DNA of 64,000 nt from Caenorhabditis remanei (lineage: Eukaryota > Nematoda > Chromadorea > Rhabditida > Rhabditidae): assembly GCF_010183535.1 (NCBI RefSeq), contig NC_071330.1, positions 15,853,717 through 15,917,716 on the forward strand. The letters run 5' to 3'. Made by a program: the position numbers and the translations under genes. Of the stretch, positions 33,669 through 45,404 are shown one piece after another; position 1 is the first letter of the stretch, and each line of letters opens with the position of its first letter. The notes beneath the pieces are model-generated. The model had not been told where the DNA came from, ran no database searches, and saw nothing but the letters and a program-made list of their open reading frames with translations.

Positions 33669-34343
33669 ATGTCCTTCCATACTACTTTATTTCTTCTAAT
33701 TATCGGATTGATAATTAGTCTAATTATCCTGACAACTATTATTCTAACAACACGGTGTAATTGTAACTACGATAAGCCTGTGTTGCATCCGAAATTTGCG
33801 TTTTCTGGTGGGTTTGAAAATTGTGTAATTTGGTCATTAAAAAATTAAAAAATTCACTGTCATTACCAATATTTTGAGCCTAAAAATCCTCAAAAACATC
33901 ACCATTTCACCAAGTTAGGCTATTTTAGACTGTCTGGCGCACTTGGGACGCGTTTTTTTTTGAAAATAGTGCATCTGTTAAATTTTTGACTGTTTTTTAT
34001 TGGTTTTTAAGTGAAAATCATGATTTTTGACATTTTAAACGCTAAACACATTTTGAAGCCGTTTTAGCCAATAATTTTCAGCGAAAAACCGTCAATTTTG
34101 GAATGTCTGGCGCACCTAGGACGCGTTTTTTGGAATATAGTGCATGTTCAATTTTTGATGGGTTTTCATTAGTTTTTTTAGATCTAAACATTGAATTTTC
34201 AGCACATTTTGGACCACGTAAACGTTTGACACCTTCCAAAGCAAAAAACTTTCTGAAAATTTTCAAACATTTCAGAAAAACAATATAAGGACTATGACAG
34301 CAGCATTATACCAATATTCGTAGATCAAGGAAGAAGTTTTTGA
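33669..34343 (+). CDS. Small single-helix membrane protein (68 residues)
   Basis: Two exons: 33669-33807 and 34276-34343 (TGA), phase-1 intron, GTGGGT donor and TTTCAG acceptor. The N-terminus is a strong hydrophobic helix (LFLLIIGLIISLIILTTIIL, residues about 7-26) with almost no N-terminal tail, followed by a cysteine pair (TRCNCNYDK) and a polar tail ending DYDSSIIPIFVDQGRSF. It could be a signal-anchored membrane microprotein or a secreted peptide precursor; the helix is long and lacks a clear cleavage site, which favours an anchor. The second coding exon is 68 nt, the same as in the genes at 61827 and 63140. The intron holds two GGCGCACCTAGGACGCG-type boxes. A short upstream ORF (33560-33595) may damp translation. 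Family unknown. Confidence 0.6.
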
Positions 34344-34737
34344 TAACAACGTAAGTTTTATCTTTTAAATTATTAAAAAAATTTTAATTTGAAATCAAGT
34401 TTTAGAATCTGCACCAAACAACATCATTATATAACTCTCAGTGTATAATTTAAAGTTATTTAATACAATAAATATTAATGTTCAGTATTTTTTGAAGTAA
34501 AACATACAATTACAATGGAAATCAACAAACATATGTTATATTCTATGAAAAAATTAATTATTCGCATACAGATATAAAAATAGACCAGCAAGAATTTAAT
34601 GGTTCAGTAGAATTTAAAAAATGCAATCGTGCTCAACGGCAACTCTTTCAAACATAAGATAAAGACACTGCAAGCTTATAAGAATGAGATACGGTATATA
34701 GATTACAAAAAAAGTGCATCAGAGCGCATTTCCATCG
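34344..34737. other. Convergent 3' ends
   Basis: 3' UTR of the small membrane protein gene (AATAAA near 34467) faces the 3' end of the first F-box gene. Nothing else seen. Confidence 0.45.
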
Positions 34738-36624
34738 TCACTGTCCCACCACAAACTTGAATCTAAAATCTAATCCCTGCACATCCAACTGAATCGTCGC
34801 CTTCCTCTCGTTCTCCCCCTCTATCTCATATTGTCCAACAATTTCGGCCACATTCTTCCATAAAACCGTATCGATCGGCATGCGGAACTCCTTATACCGA
34901 TCTTTTCTCACCACTGAATGCCGGATTTCATGGAATATTTGCTGCTGGTAGTTGACGGGAAGGTTGGCTCGTAAAATCGTGATGGTTAGTGTCTCCAGAT
35001 TCCAACATTTGATGTTCCCAGCCATCCATCTTCTAATAAATGCATTTAGATCCATTGTAGACATGTTGGATCTCCATATCTCTAGAATGGCGCAGTCCAT
35101 GTTCATTATCGTACCCATGTCAACAGTAAAAGATCCGGCTAGTTTGAAATAATCGTACTTTTGAAAAACGACACCGCGCATGTGCTCCATATCTTTCCTT
35201 TCAAATTGGACCCGGATAATTGACAACTGACGTACTGGCTTAAACATTCGGAGGATTTTTAGAGCATGTTCTCTATTTGTGTCCTGGATGGCTAGCCCAA
35301 TAATATCGAATCCTTGAAATAGATCCCTTATCGATACCAAATCATAATAAGCGGATCCCTGATCGAATATCAATTTGAGTGTCTTACAATGGAATATATC
35401 TACCAGATGGTCAATCCAATCCCTTGTACTAAACTCCGCCTTCTCCAACTCACATCCTCTGCAACTGATGGCTGATTTCACGACCAGTGGGGCCACTGGC
35501 ACTTGACAAGTGCCTAGTCTCAATTCTGGGAGGAACACTAGTTTCAGATGTTTCATATCCTCTAGATTTGTGTCTAGACAGATGATTTGGCCTTGAATTG
35601 TTGCCTCGAAGTAGTCGGGTGTCTTGGTGACGCATTGGACCAGACGCTTTGAGTTCCGGGAGAGCAGGGAGTAGTTGATTCTGGAAATAAGGAATGTTTA
35701 GGGATCAAAAACTGTTTTCATTGGTTAATTAAAGAAATTTCAGGTTGGAATTATCGAAAAGTGAATGGAAAATCATCGGAATCAAATACGATGAATTGAA
35801 ATTGTTCAAAACTTATTTGATACTGTTTAAAACGGTTAGCAGGGAAGTTTTTGGGTAGAAAGTAGATGATGTAACTGGAAATAAAAATTATAACACAATT
35901 TTTGGTCCAAAATTGCGTTCCATAACTAAAAAATGAGATTTAACCGTTTAAACAGAGCCGAAAACCTGATATTTTGCTCAAAATTGGCTTCACCAACTTG
36001 CAATTAGAGGTCAATTAAAAAAAAAATAATTATAATTAGTGAATTTTAGCAGGAAAACCAAAAATTTAGATCGGAATAAGTCTTTTTACCTAAAAACTGG
36101 GTCGAAATTGGTAAAAACCTGTAAAATTTACATACAAGTTACTGGAAACGTTGTTTTTTTAATAATAACACTAAAAACTGGTCGAAACGGTTAAAATCAA
36201 TTTTAAATCAACCAAAACTTCTTGAAAGTGACTAAAACTAGTCAAATCATTAGCTGAAACGCTCAAAATCGTGAAAACCGCCAGAAGCTGATTAAAAATA
36301 CTTTAAATTTTATAAAATCTACCAAAAAAGTGTCAAAAACGCTAAAAATCAATCAAAACTAGTATAATCCGCTTGAAACTAACGAAAATCCTCCAAAAAA
36401 TATATTTTTTGCTCAAAAATGACTTGAGAAAGGTAAAAATTCAACTTAAACCATTTTAAAATTAGTTTATAACTATATATACTCGTTTTTTAAGACCAAA
36501 TCGCTCAAAAATTTACCAAAAGACAAAAAAAAACTCACTGCTCATTAGTTGTCATCACACTCACAACCTGTCGACGAGCCAGATACGGTAGCTTCATGAA
36601 TTTGAAAGCTGGAGTAGTCGTCAT
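34738..36624 (-). CDS. F-box/FBA_2 protein 1 (fbxb-like)
   Basis: Two exons: 36624-36539 and 35680-34738; 342 residues. The N-terminal F-box is split by the intron: FKFMKLPYLARRQVVSVMTT, then NEQ/INYSLLSRNSKRLVQCV. The C-terminal half is an F-box-associated FBA_2-type domain (MDCAILEIWRSNMSTMDLNA, FIRRWMAG, LETLTITIL), closing with the cluster's shared end KATIQLDVQG...RFKFVVGQ. F-box proteins bind Skp1 and bring substrates to SCF ubiquitin ligases; the FBA_2 part is presumed to bind substrate. The first half is almost identical to the gene at 40131-42265, while the second half is closer to the gene at 37276-39672, so it looks like a mosaic. The 5' flank holds a block shared with its neighbour (36694-36711). 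Family call is firm; substrate unknown. Confidence 0.85.
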
Positions 36625-36693
36625 TTCAATTTGACTGTCAGAGTGACGAGAATCAATAGAGGACCGTTTGAACATGGGGGTACCTTGCGCGTA

Positions 36694-36711
36694 GAAAGTG
36701 TTTGCGGACCG
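36694..36711 (-). promoter_or_regulatory. Shared upstream block of F-box genes 1 and 2
   Basis: CGGTCCGCAAACACTTTC on the coding strand, 70 bp before the ATG of F-box gene 1. It recurs 82 bp before the ATG of F-box gene 2 (39754-39771), with further similarity on either side. It may be a core promoter or simply recent duplication. Confidence 0.4.
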
Positions 36712-37275
36712 GTCTTATTTGGAGACGGAGAGGAGGCTACGTGGTCCCAGAGATGTGTGTTTGCAGGAGACGTTCACACCTAATCTTATCTAAATGTACA
36801 GATGGAAATCTTAAGGACCATCTCACCTCCATTCCCAGTGACACAGAACATATGTCATTAATTAATTTTGTTGCGTTTTAATTAGAAATCCGTTATGATT
36901 TACTTTATTTTACTATTCTCACAAATTAATTATGGGTAATTAGGTGGAAAAACATATAAAAAAAGTTATTGTGAGGGATATAGCACATTAGAGCGATTTT
37001 GAAATATATAGACTGTATTAAGAATAATAAGTGGCAGGCCTTATCAAAATTTTCTCTTCTCTGATAAGTCACAGTTGTGAAAGACAATTCTGATAACAAA
37101 TAATTTGGAACAGAGAACATTTGGAATGGATAACTCAAAAAACAGACGTTTGACAGTGCCGATAAAGCAAATGGGGACAGTGGTTACAAAATATGCTTAG
37201 AAAAAGATGAAAACAAGGATTATAGTGTAGATCACATAAAGATTAGAAATCGTGCATTATAATTTGATAAGCTAA
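36712..37275. other. Spacer between F-box genes 1 and 2
   Basis: AT-rich; no supported exon. The first 70 bp continue the shared upstream similarity. Confidence 0.4.
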
Positions 37276-39672
37276 TCACTGTCCCACCACAAACTTGAAT
37301 CTCACTTGCTCTCCCTTCACATCGAACTGAATCGTCACCATCCTCTTGTCCACCCCTTGAATCTCGTACTGTGCTTCTATATAATCCACTTCTGCCCATA
37401 AAGCTGAATTGATTGGCGCCCTGAGCTTTTTATGATGATCTTTTTCCACCACTGAATGCTGAATATTTTCGAGAATCCGTTGTCGGTAATTCGGAGGTAG
37501 CCTCCTCGTCGTATCGAACATGATCGTTAGCGTCACCAAATTCCGATTAGTGGTCCCCGCTATCCATCTTCTAATGAATGTGTTCAAATTATCTACAGAC
37601 ATCGAAGATCCCCACACCTCGATAATCTTGCAATCCATGGCTAGCAACCGGTTGATTCCTAACTTAAATGAACATCCGTCTATCTTGAAATAGTCCAGAT
37701 TTTGGAAGATGTATCCTTCCAACTCTTCCATGTCAAAATCTATAAAATTCACGCCGATGAGCATAAGTTGACGGATTGGTTTGAACGAGCGAAGGATTTC
37801 CATAGCGTAGCGTCGACCACAATTTAAAATTCCGATTCCAATGATTTCCGTATCATGAAATAGATTTTGAATCAACCCTAGACTATAATCCGATCGACGG
37901 TCAAATAATAATTTGAATTTCCGACTTTGAAATATACGAATAAAATGAGCAATCCATTCGTGAGAGTCCAATTCTTTCCTCAATGGATATTTTCTTTCTT
38001 GGGGTCCCCTTACTGTGGCGTTGACCTCAAACGGACCGTTTGGGGATTTTTGGGATTTTGAATATAATTCAAGTTTGATTCGTTCTCTTTTCCATTCGAT
38101 TTCCTCGAAATTTGTGCAAATGTTGATGAACTCGTTATGCAGGACTGCTTCAATGTAGTCGCGCTTCCCGAAAACACTCCGGACCATGTACACGGATTTG
38201 CGAGAAGTCAGAGAGTAGGAGACGCTGGAAAATGAGAATTTTCAGATGGGATCGATTCAGATCGGTTCAAATTGACCATTATCGGTATAGATCGGTTAAG
38301 ATAGGCTAAGATCAATTGAGATTGGCTACAATTGGCGAAAATCGGTTAAAACAGTGTAAGATGAAATAAAATCGTTGGAAATTGGTTGAGATCGGTTAAA
38401 ATAGGCTAACTAGGGAAAGCCCTCGACTCGGTCTGGAGTTACGGGGCGTGACCTATATAATTGGAAAGCTGAGAGAATGCTGATTCCAAATATATATTCA
38501 GTTTTTGCCCTCGAGGCCTGGTATTCGAGAAAAACGAGGTCAAAGTTTGGACCCCTGGCAAGTCATTCACCTTCCTCAAGGAACTTCCAAGATGCTCTGG
38601 TTGGGTCTTACTTGATTTTTTTCAAAATTTGAGTAATTTAATACCAATTTATATGACATACCAATTTATATGCCACGCCGCCTCACTACCACCTAGACCA
38701 CACCGCCTGTGCTTTAACACGTCAGGAAGGTAATGACTTGTCAGGGGTTCTAACTTTGACCTCGTTTTTCTCGAATACTAGGCCTCGAGGGCAAAAACTG
38801 AATATATATTTGGAATCAGCGTTTTCTCAGCTTTCCAATGATATTGGTCACGAACCAAAAATCCAGACCGAGTACGAGGGCCTTCCCTAGTAAGATCGGC
38901 TAAGATCGGTTAAATAGATCTACGATTTTTTCAAAAGTAGCAAAAATCTGCAAAAACGAGGATTTGTATCTCTTTTCGGCTTGAAAAAACTGAGAGAAAC
39001 TATGGAAATTAGATTTTCCATTGTTTTCATTCAAAAAAGCTCATTTTTCACTTCCAAAAATCGCCCAAATGCAGAAACTCGGTTTTTTTTTCATTTTTAC
39101 TCTATAATTCTTTTTTTTTTCGACGTTTTTGGCTTAAAATATTGTCGAAATTAGCTCAGAATTGTCTAAAAATTCATTTTCAAATATAAATCCGTGATTA
39201 AGATGTAATTTTTGTTTGAATTAGCATAATTTTGGTTTAAAAGAACATCAAGTAATGGAAATTCAGTTGTAAACAGTTAAAGAATGCTTTTTTTTAAATA
39301 TAAAAATGCTTAGCGTTGAAAATACAGGCATTATTTAACCGAAAACAGTCTGAGACCAATTTTGGTGTCCAAATTTGAATTAAAATGATGAAAATTCAGT
39401 AGAAATTGCTTAAATTTAGTTGAAAAACCTGTCTCACATTCAAACTCGGTGTCTTCATAGAAAAATTGATAAAAATCGTTAGGTGAATTGACTAAATTAT
39501 TGAAAATGCTCCAAATAAAGCTTCTGACATCGAAAAAATTGAATTTTTGAAGCTAAAACTAACCAGAAACCATGAAAAAAACAGTAACTCACAGCTCATT
39601 AGTTGTCATCATCCGCATAGCAAGGAGACGTGCCAGGTACGGTAGTTTTGTGAATCGAAAACTAGCAGCCAT
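37276..39672 (-). CDS. F-box/FBA_2 protein 2 (fbxb-like)
   Basis: Exons 39672-39593 and 38224-37276; 342 residues. F-box: FRFTKLPYLARLLAMRMMTT, NEL, then VSYSLTSRKSVYMVRSVF. The FBA_2 region holds MDCKIIEVWGSSMSVDNLNT, FIRRWIAG and NLVTLTIMF, and ends KGEQVRFKFVVGQ. The first third of the second exon is its own: EFINICTNFEEIEW and a Lys/Ser-rich loop. The intron (1.37 kb) contains a 482-bp foldback element and ATCGGTTAAA periodic tracts. Its start lies 36 bp from a 19-base poly-G run. The role is presumed SCF substrate adaptor, as for the neighbours. Confidence 0.85.
38410..38891. repeat. CTAGGGAA foldback element
   Basis: CTAGGGAAAGCCCTCG at the left is mirrored by CGAGGGCCTTCCCTAG at the right. 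Long inner matches include CCAAATATATATTCAGTTTT and GAGAAAAACGAGGTCAAAG with their inverses. Related copies lie at 61945-62228 and 62583-62850. It sits in the intron of F-box gene 2. Confidence 0.8.
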
Positions 39673-39707
39673 TTTCAGCAATAAGGGAAAACAAATTGTG
39701 GAAAATC

Positions 39708-39726
39708 GGGGGGGGGGGGGGGGGGG
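39708..39726. repeat. Poly-G run of 19 bases
   Basis: Nineteen uninterrupted G on the plus strand (C on the coding strand of F-box gene 2), 36 bp upstream of its ATG. It has G-quadruplex potential. Absent from the matching flanks of F-box genes 1 and 3. Confidence 0.9.
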
Positions 39727-39753
39727 CGTTTGAATCGTAATACATTCGCGCGG

Positions 39754-39771
39754 GAAAGTGTTTGCGGACCG
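39754..39771 (-). promoter_or_regulatory. Shared upstream block, copy 2
   Basis: Same 18-mer as at 36694-36711, upstream of F-box gene 2. The 458-bp gap between F-box genes 2 and 3 is divergent, so the block could serve either gene. Confidence 0.4.
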
Positions 39772-40130
39772 TTCTTATCCAGTATTTGAACGGGAGAGGA
39801 GGTCACAAGGTCCCAGACCTTGCCTCCTGCTTGTACGGTTACTGTGTGTCTGCAGGACCTAATTTTATCTAATTGTACAGATTCTTCCCCCTGGCAATCT
39901 TGTGGACGATTTCACCTTCATCCCTTCAATTAGCACTAATCTCTCCTCCTCACCTCCATCCTCTCCGTCTCTAAATAAGACTAGATCAGTTGAGATCGAC
40001 TAAAATCGGCTAGACTTAGCTTAGATAGGATAAGAGAACTGTCCCTTTGGGAAGGAAAGTGTAGGTACCCCTTGATTCAAACGGTCCTCTATTGATTCTT
40101 GCCACTATATTGTCCGACAGTCTGATAGAA

Positions 40131-42265
40131 ATGACGACTTTCAAATTCATGAAGCTACCGTATCTGGCTCGTCGACTTGCTGTCAAACTTATGGGAACCA
40201 ATGAGCAGTGAGTTTTTCTGTTTTTCGGTAGAGTCTTGTGCAGTTTTGTCTTAAAAAACGGGTATATATAGATATAAACTAATTTTAAAATGATTTAAGT
40301 TAGTTTTAGTTAAATGTTTATCTTTCTCAAGTCATTTTTGAGCAACAATATATTTCTGGAGGATTTTCGTTAGTTTCAAGCGGATTATACTAGTTTTAAT
40401 TGGTTTTTAGCGTTTTTAAAACAGTTTGACCGATAAGAGACAATTTTTTTGTAGATTTTATAAGATTTTAAGTATTTTTAATCAGCTTCTGGCGGTTTTC
40501 ACGATTTGTAGCCTTTCAGCAAATGATTTGACCAGTTTTAGTCACTTTTAAGAAGTTTTTTTAGTTATTATTAGTGAAACAACTTTCCGGTTACTTGTAT
40601 GTAAATTTTACAGGTTTTTATCAATTTCGGAACAGTTTTTAGGTAAAAATACTTATTCTAGACCCTTTGCTGGCTAGAAAAAGCATTTTCGATGATTCTC
40701 AGTCATCTACCTCAATTTCAACCTAAAATTTTGGTTTTCCTGCTAAAATTCACTAATTATAGTTATTAAAAAAAATTGATCTCTTATTGCAAGTTGGTTT
40801 AACCAAGTTTTAATCATATAAGCCAATTTTAAGCAAAATATCAGATTTTCTGCTCTTTTTAAGCTAGAACTACGGTTTTAGACCAACAATTTATATATTT
40901 TTCATTTCCAGTTATATCATCTACTTTCTTCTTCTTCTTACAATTACTTTTGTTCTTCTGTCAAATTGTTAATCTGGAAGTCTACATGATTTCGGGTGAA
41001 AATTGGGAATAATTGACCGAAAACATCATTTTCCAGCTGAAAAGTTATGAAAAATCGCATTTTTAGTTTAAAAATTAGCTTTTGAAGTGAAAAATCTAGT
41101 GAAAATGTCCATCTGTTGGTACGAATTTCCCGGTTTTGATAATTGCGCCTCGAAATTTGTTTTTTATAGAAAATCTCCTATTTTTAATTAATGAGAACCA
41201 GTTCTGACCAATGATCTCAGCCGATCTTAATCAGTATTAGCCGATCTTAATCATTTTCAGCCGATTTCAGAAAATCGTAACCGATTTAAAAATAAACATT
41301 CCCATATTTCCAGAATAAACTTCTCGCTGATCTCCCGGAACTCCAAACGCCTTGTCCAATGCGTCACCAAGACACCCGACTACTTCGAGGCAACAATTCA
41401 AGGCCAAATCATCTGTCTAGACACAAATCTAGAGGATATGAAACATCTGAAACTAGTGTTCCTTCCAGAACTGAGACTAGGCACTTGTCAAGTGCCAGTG
41501 GCCCCATTGGTCGTCAAATCAGCCATCAGTTGCAGAGGATGTGAGTTGGAGAAGGCGGAGTTTAGTACGAGGGATTGGATTAACCATTTGGTGGATATAT
41601 TCCATTGTAAGACACTCAAATTGACATTTGATCAGGGATCCGCTTATTATAATTTGGTATCGATAAGGGATCTATTTCAAGGATTCGATATTATTGGGCT
41701 AGCCATCCAGGACACCTATAGAGAGCACGCTCTAAAAATTCTCTGGATATTCCAGCCAGTGTTGTCAATCATCCACCAGTTGTCAATTATCAGGGTCCCA
41801 TTTGAATTAGAAGATATGGAGTACATCCACGGTGTCGTATTTCTAAATTACGATTATTTAAAACTAGCCGGACCTTCTGATCTAGGAATCGAAGCGGTGA
41901 TGGATATGAACAGCAAGATCATAGAAATATTGAACCCTGAAATCGATGCATTTGAGCTGAACTTATTCGTTCAAGAATGGATGAATATTACCACCAGTGC
42001 AAGTATGGAGACACTCACAATCTTGTTGCAAAAGCAGGAGACTGTTGAATTTTATGAACACGTGATTCTCGACGAAATTCCGCATACAGTGGTGCCAAGA
42101 GATCGTTTCAAAAAGTTCCACATGCCAATCAATTCAAATTCATGGAATAAAATGGATCGAATCGTTGGACAGTATGAGATTCAAGGGTGGGAAGAGAGGA
42201 AAGCGACGATTCAGTTGGATGTCTATGGAAATGAGATCAGATTTAAGTTTGTGGTGGGACAGTGA
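40131..42265 (+). CDS. F-box/FBA_2 protein 3 (fbxb-like)
   Basis: Exons 40131-40207 and 41314-42265; 342 residues. F-box: FKFMKLPYLARRLAVKLMGT, NEQ, INFSLISRNSKRLVQCV. It is an inverted duplicate of F-box gene 1: promoter, exon 1, intron and about 420 bp of exon 2 match closely, then similarity drops sharply near 41735. After that point it has its own FBA_2 half (DAFELNLFVQEW, SMETLTILL). A small internal duplication gives LSIIHQLSII where gene 1 has one LSII. The end is NEIRFKFVVGQ. Presumed SCF substrate adaptor with changed specificity. Confidence 0.85.
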
Positions 42266-42867
42266 CAATGTAAACGCGCTCTGATGCATTTTTTTTTCAA
42301 TTTTTTTGTAATCTACACCTTGTTTTTATTTTTTCTAAACGTACCTTGTAACCACTGTCTATTATCTTTAAACTGTCCATTTCCAAAAGTTCCTTTCCCA
42401 GAACTTTCACAACTCTGTCTAATTAGGCCTGCCGTCTTCAGAACCGGATCTAATGTACTCCATTCTACTACTCTTTTATTGCTATGTAATTATTATATAT
42501 AAAAGTATTATCTTTTGGTTTTTTTTGGAGTTTTTTTTGGAAATAAAAGTGCCATAGCTGATTTCATTCAATATTAATCGATCTTAGCCGATCTCAGCCA
42601 ATTTCTGCCGATCATAACCAGTCATAGTCGATCTTAGCCGATTGATTTAATTTGCTGTGAAAATCTATTCGCAGGGTGACGCCGATTCTTCCCAGAAGAC
42701 TCTTCCCAGAGACCCTCGAAAACCGTGTCAACTCCCACCTACTGACGCATTATTATAAATTATTGATTTGCAAGGTCTTAAGGTCTTTCTCGACTGTCTC
42801 TCTTAATTATTTTCACTTTTCTGTATTCTATCGACCAATAAATTAAATTATTCTTCCATTTCCAGAA
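42266..42867. other. Spacer between F-box genes 3 and 4
   Basis: Contains a tract of ATCGATCTTAGCC-like 10-mers (42545-42640). A TTTCCAG acceptor ends two bases before the next ATG, as expected for a trans-splice site. Confidence 0.45.
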
Positions 42868-44484
42868 ATGACGACGCCCTCCTTCCCTCTACTAAAACTT
42901 CCGTTCCTAATGCATTCCCTTGTTATCAAATTGATGACAGTTAATGAACAGTGAGTCTTTTTTTTCTCATAATTATTTTACTGCGTTTTGCCCTATTACT
43001 GGCGCACCTTTGACGCGTTTTCAAAAATATGGAGAGCTATTGAAATTCGTTCTATTTTCATGGGTTTTTGACAAAAAATTGATGATTTTTACAAATTTTT
43101 ATGCTGAATCTTTTGCCAAAAACGTCGTTTTTAGAGCATTTTTCTAACTCTGGCGCACCTTTGACGCGTTTTTTTAAATGTAGTCAAAATTGGTGAAATT
43201 CCTATCAAAAACAGTGATTTTTACATATATTCCAACTAAATCCCTTAAAAATTATGATTTTACCCACAAAAATACCAAGAAACGTCACTTTTCCAATATC
43301 ACTGGCGCACTTTTGACGCGTTTTTGAATACAGTGATCAACTTTGACTGAAAATTAATTTAAACTGTGGGTTTTAGACATTTTGACTTGTAAAGTGAGAT
43401 GAAAATTATTAATTTAACATAATTAAAGGGTTGTATCAATTTTTAGTCAATCTTAGCCAATCTTAACCGGTTTTAGCCAATCTTGGGCGATCTTAGTCAG
43501 TTTTAGGCGATATTAGCCAATCTTAGCCGATCTTAGGCAATCTCAGTCATTTTTTTCATATATCTCTTTATTTCCAGACTCTATCTCTCCCTGATCTCCA
43601 AAAACGCCAAGAAGCTGGTGCAGTGCGCTCCTCAACAAGTCACCTTCCTTGAACTCCACTTTCAACACAAAAAAATCGAGGCGGCCTCTGATGGAATGGA
43701 TCATATATTGTTTGGCGGGCTGGAATCTGATGTTCCGTCTTCAGTGACAACAGGAGAGATGGTTCTATCAAAGCTTGGATATGATTTGGATATAAAGGAC
43801 TGGGTGTGTCATTTGACGGATGTGTTGAAGTGTAAAGATATTCGACTATTTTTCGAATACGGATCCCATCTCTATCCCCTAAACTCTCTGGGACACCTGC
43901 TACAAGGTCTGACTATTATCCGTATCACAATCCAAGACACCACCGACCATTACTCCCGCCGGATCCTTCAAATGTTCCAGGATGCTCGTGAACTTTTAGT
44001 TTTTAAGAACCCAATGGAGCAATGGGATGACCAAACCCATAACACCGTGTTGAGTAGACATTTAGACTTTTTTCGATTCGGAGAGGAGTACAAAATCGGG
44101 ATGGATCGACTACTCAGAATGAATAACTGCAAGGTTATTGAAATGTGTGGATGTTCTAAGATTAGTGTGAACGAATTGAATGGATTTGTTAAGACATGGA
44201 TTACCCGGACTACCAATCAAAACTTGGAGATATTGACGCTGGTCCTGGCAAAGAACCGAGTTGGGAACAACTACCAGAATGGAATTCTTGCTGGAGTCCA
44301 CCACTCGATTATACCAAGAGCTAACCACAAAATGCTCACAATGCCATACGCCTCTGCTCTCTGGGAAGACGTACCCCGTATAGTTGGACAGTATGAGGTA
44401 CAAAGAGTGGATGGGAAGAATGCGACGATTCAGTTTGATGAGGTTGGAGGTGTGGCTAGGTTTAAATTTGTTGTTGGGCAATGA
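42868..44484 (+). CDS. F-box/FBA_2 protein 4 (fbxb-like)
   Basis: Exons 42868-42950 and 43578-44484; 329 residues. F-box: FPLLKLPFLMHSLVIKLMTV, NEQ, LYLSLISKNAKKLVQCA. Second exon: KDWVCHLTDVLKCKDIRLFF, then NCKVIEMCGCSKISVNELNG, NLEILTLVL and RIVGQYEVQRVDGKNATIQF, ending VARFKFVVGQ. It belongs to a different subgroup from genes 1-3 (FPLLKLP start) and has the same coding length as gene 5. ATG 42868 sits just after a TTTCCAG acceptor, typical of SL trans-splicing. The intron holds three GGCGCACCTTTGACGCG boxes about 151 bp apart (43001, 43152, 43303) and a periodic ATCTTAGCC tract. Confidence 0.85.
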
Positions 44485-44647
44485 TTTTTTGTTCACTTCT
44501 GTTCCTGTGATTTTTCTGTAAATACATTCTTGACATACATATATGAAATTTTTATTTTAAATTCTTAGATTTTGATTCAATTCAGACTCTGAAAGTTTAA
44601 AAGATCCTTTAAAACACCTTAAAATAGCTTTAAAAAAAGAAATTTAA

Positions 44648-44860
44648 AGGAGGTGAGAACGCAAAAAAATTGTGATCGAAATTGTGATTGAGAAGCGCCC
44701 ACATTTATCACAGTCCCGAGTCGGCAGCTGCGTTCTCGACCGTGTAGCTCGAGCCGGTTGCGGTTTTGTACCCATGCGCGTTCGGTCATGTGTTCGGGTC
44801 CCACAGAGCAATCACTTACCGAATTTTGAGCCAACATTTTTTTTTGAGTTCTCACCTCCT
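44648..44860. mobile_element. MITE flanked by TTAA
   Basis: Ends AGGAGGTGAGAAC and GTTCTCACCTCCT, each flanked by TTAA (44644-44647 and 44861-44864). The element is 213 bp, GC-rich inside. TTAA target duplication is known for piggyBac-type elements; with no transposase this is a tentative class. Confidence 0.7.
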
Positions 44861-44864
44861 TTAA

Positions 44865-45300
44865 CCTAATTTTGGTTTTCTTTGGTCTATTCTTTGGCGA
44901 AATTTCACAATTTTCCCTAACATTTGGATATCTGGACACACAGACAGACTCTAAAAACTTGATTTTCATCTTATTTGAATGAAATCTTATTTTTGAACAA
45001 ACAGACACACAGACAGACTCCGGAAAATTTTTGCGTCAATTGTTGCCCAGTAAGATTCAGTTTAACAACGGACATCTGGACACACAGACAGACATTAAAT
45101 TGCGTCATTCGAAAAAGTAAGCCAACAATAAACAGGGATGAATGAATCAAGTTTATTTAATTAATTGGGGTTAATTAAGATGCGCATAATTTAATGACAA
45201 AGGTGTATATTTCTAAGAAATTATGGAATACAATTGAGAGTAACAAGTAAAAGCAGATTTGGTAACGAAAAAAACCATTGAAAATTTCAAACTTTATTTC
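44865..45300. other. Spacer with GGACACACAGACAGAC units
   Basis: Three copies of a CTGGACACACAGACAGAC-like unit (about 44930, 45001 and 45068). The same motif occurs near 29870, 47645 and, inverted, near 51580. No gene. Confidence 0.5.
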
Positions 45301-45404
45301 ATGAGTTGAAAAATATACCAAAATATAAAAAGTCAATAACATAGAACTCGCCAAGATCTACATTTATACTATAAAAAATTATCTTTTTCAATAAATGAAT
45401 TAAT

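Noticed and set aside
44110..44496. 128-codon minus-strand frame
   Set aside because: Antisense shadow of the second exon of F-box gene 4.
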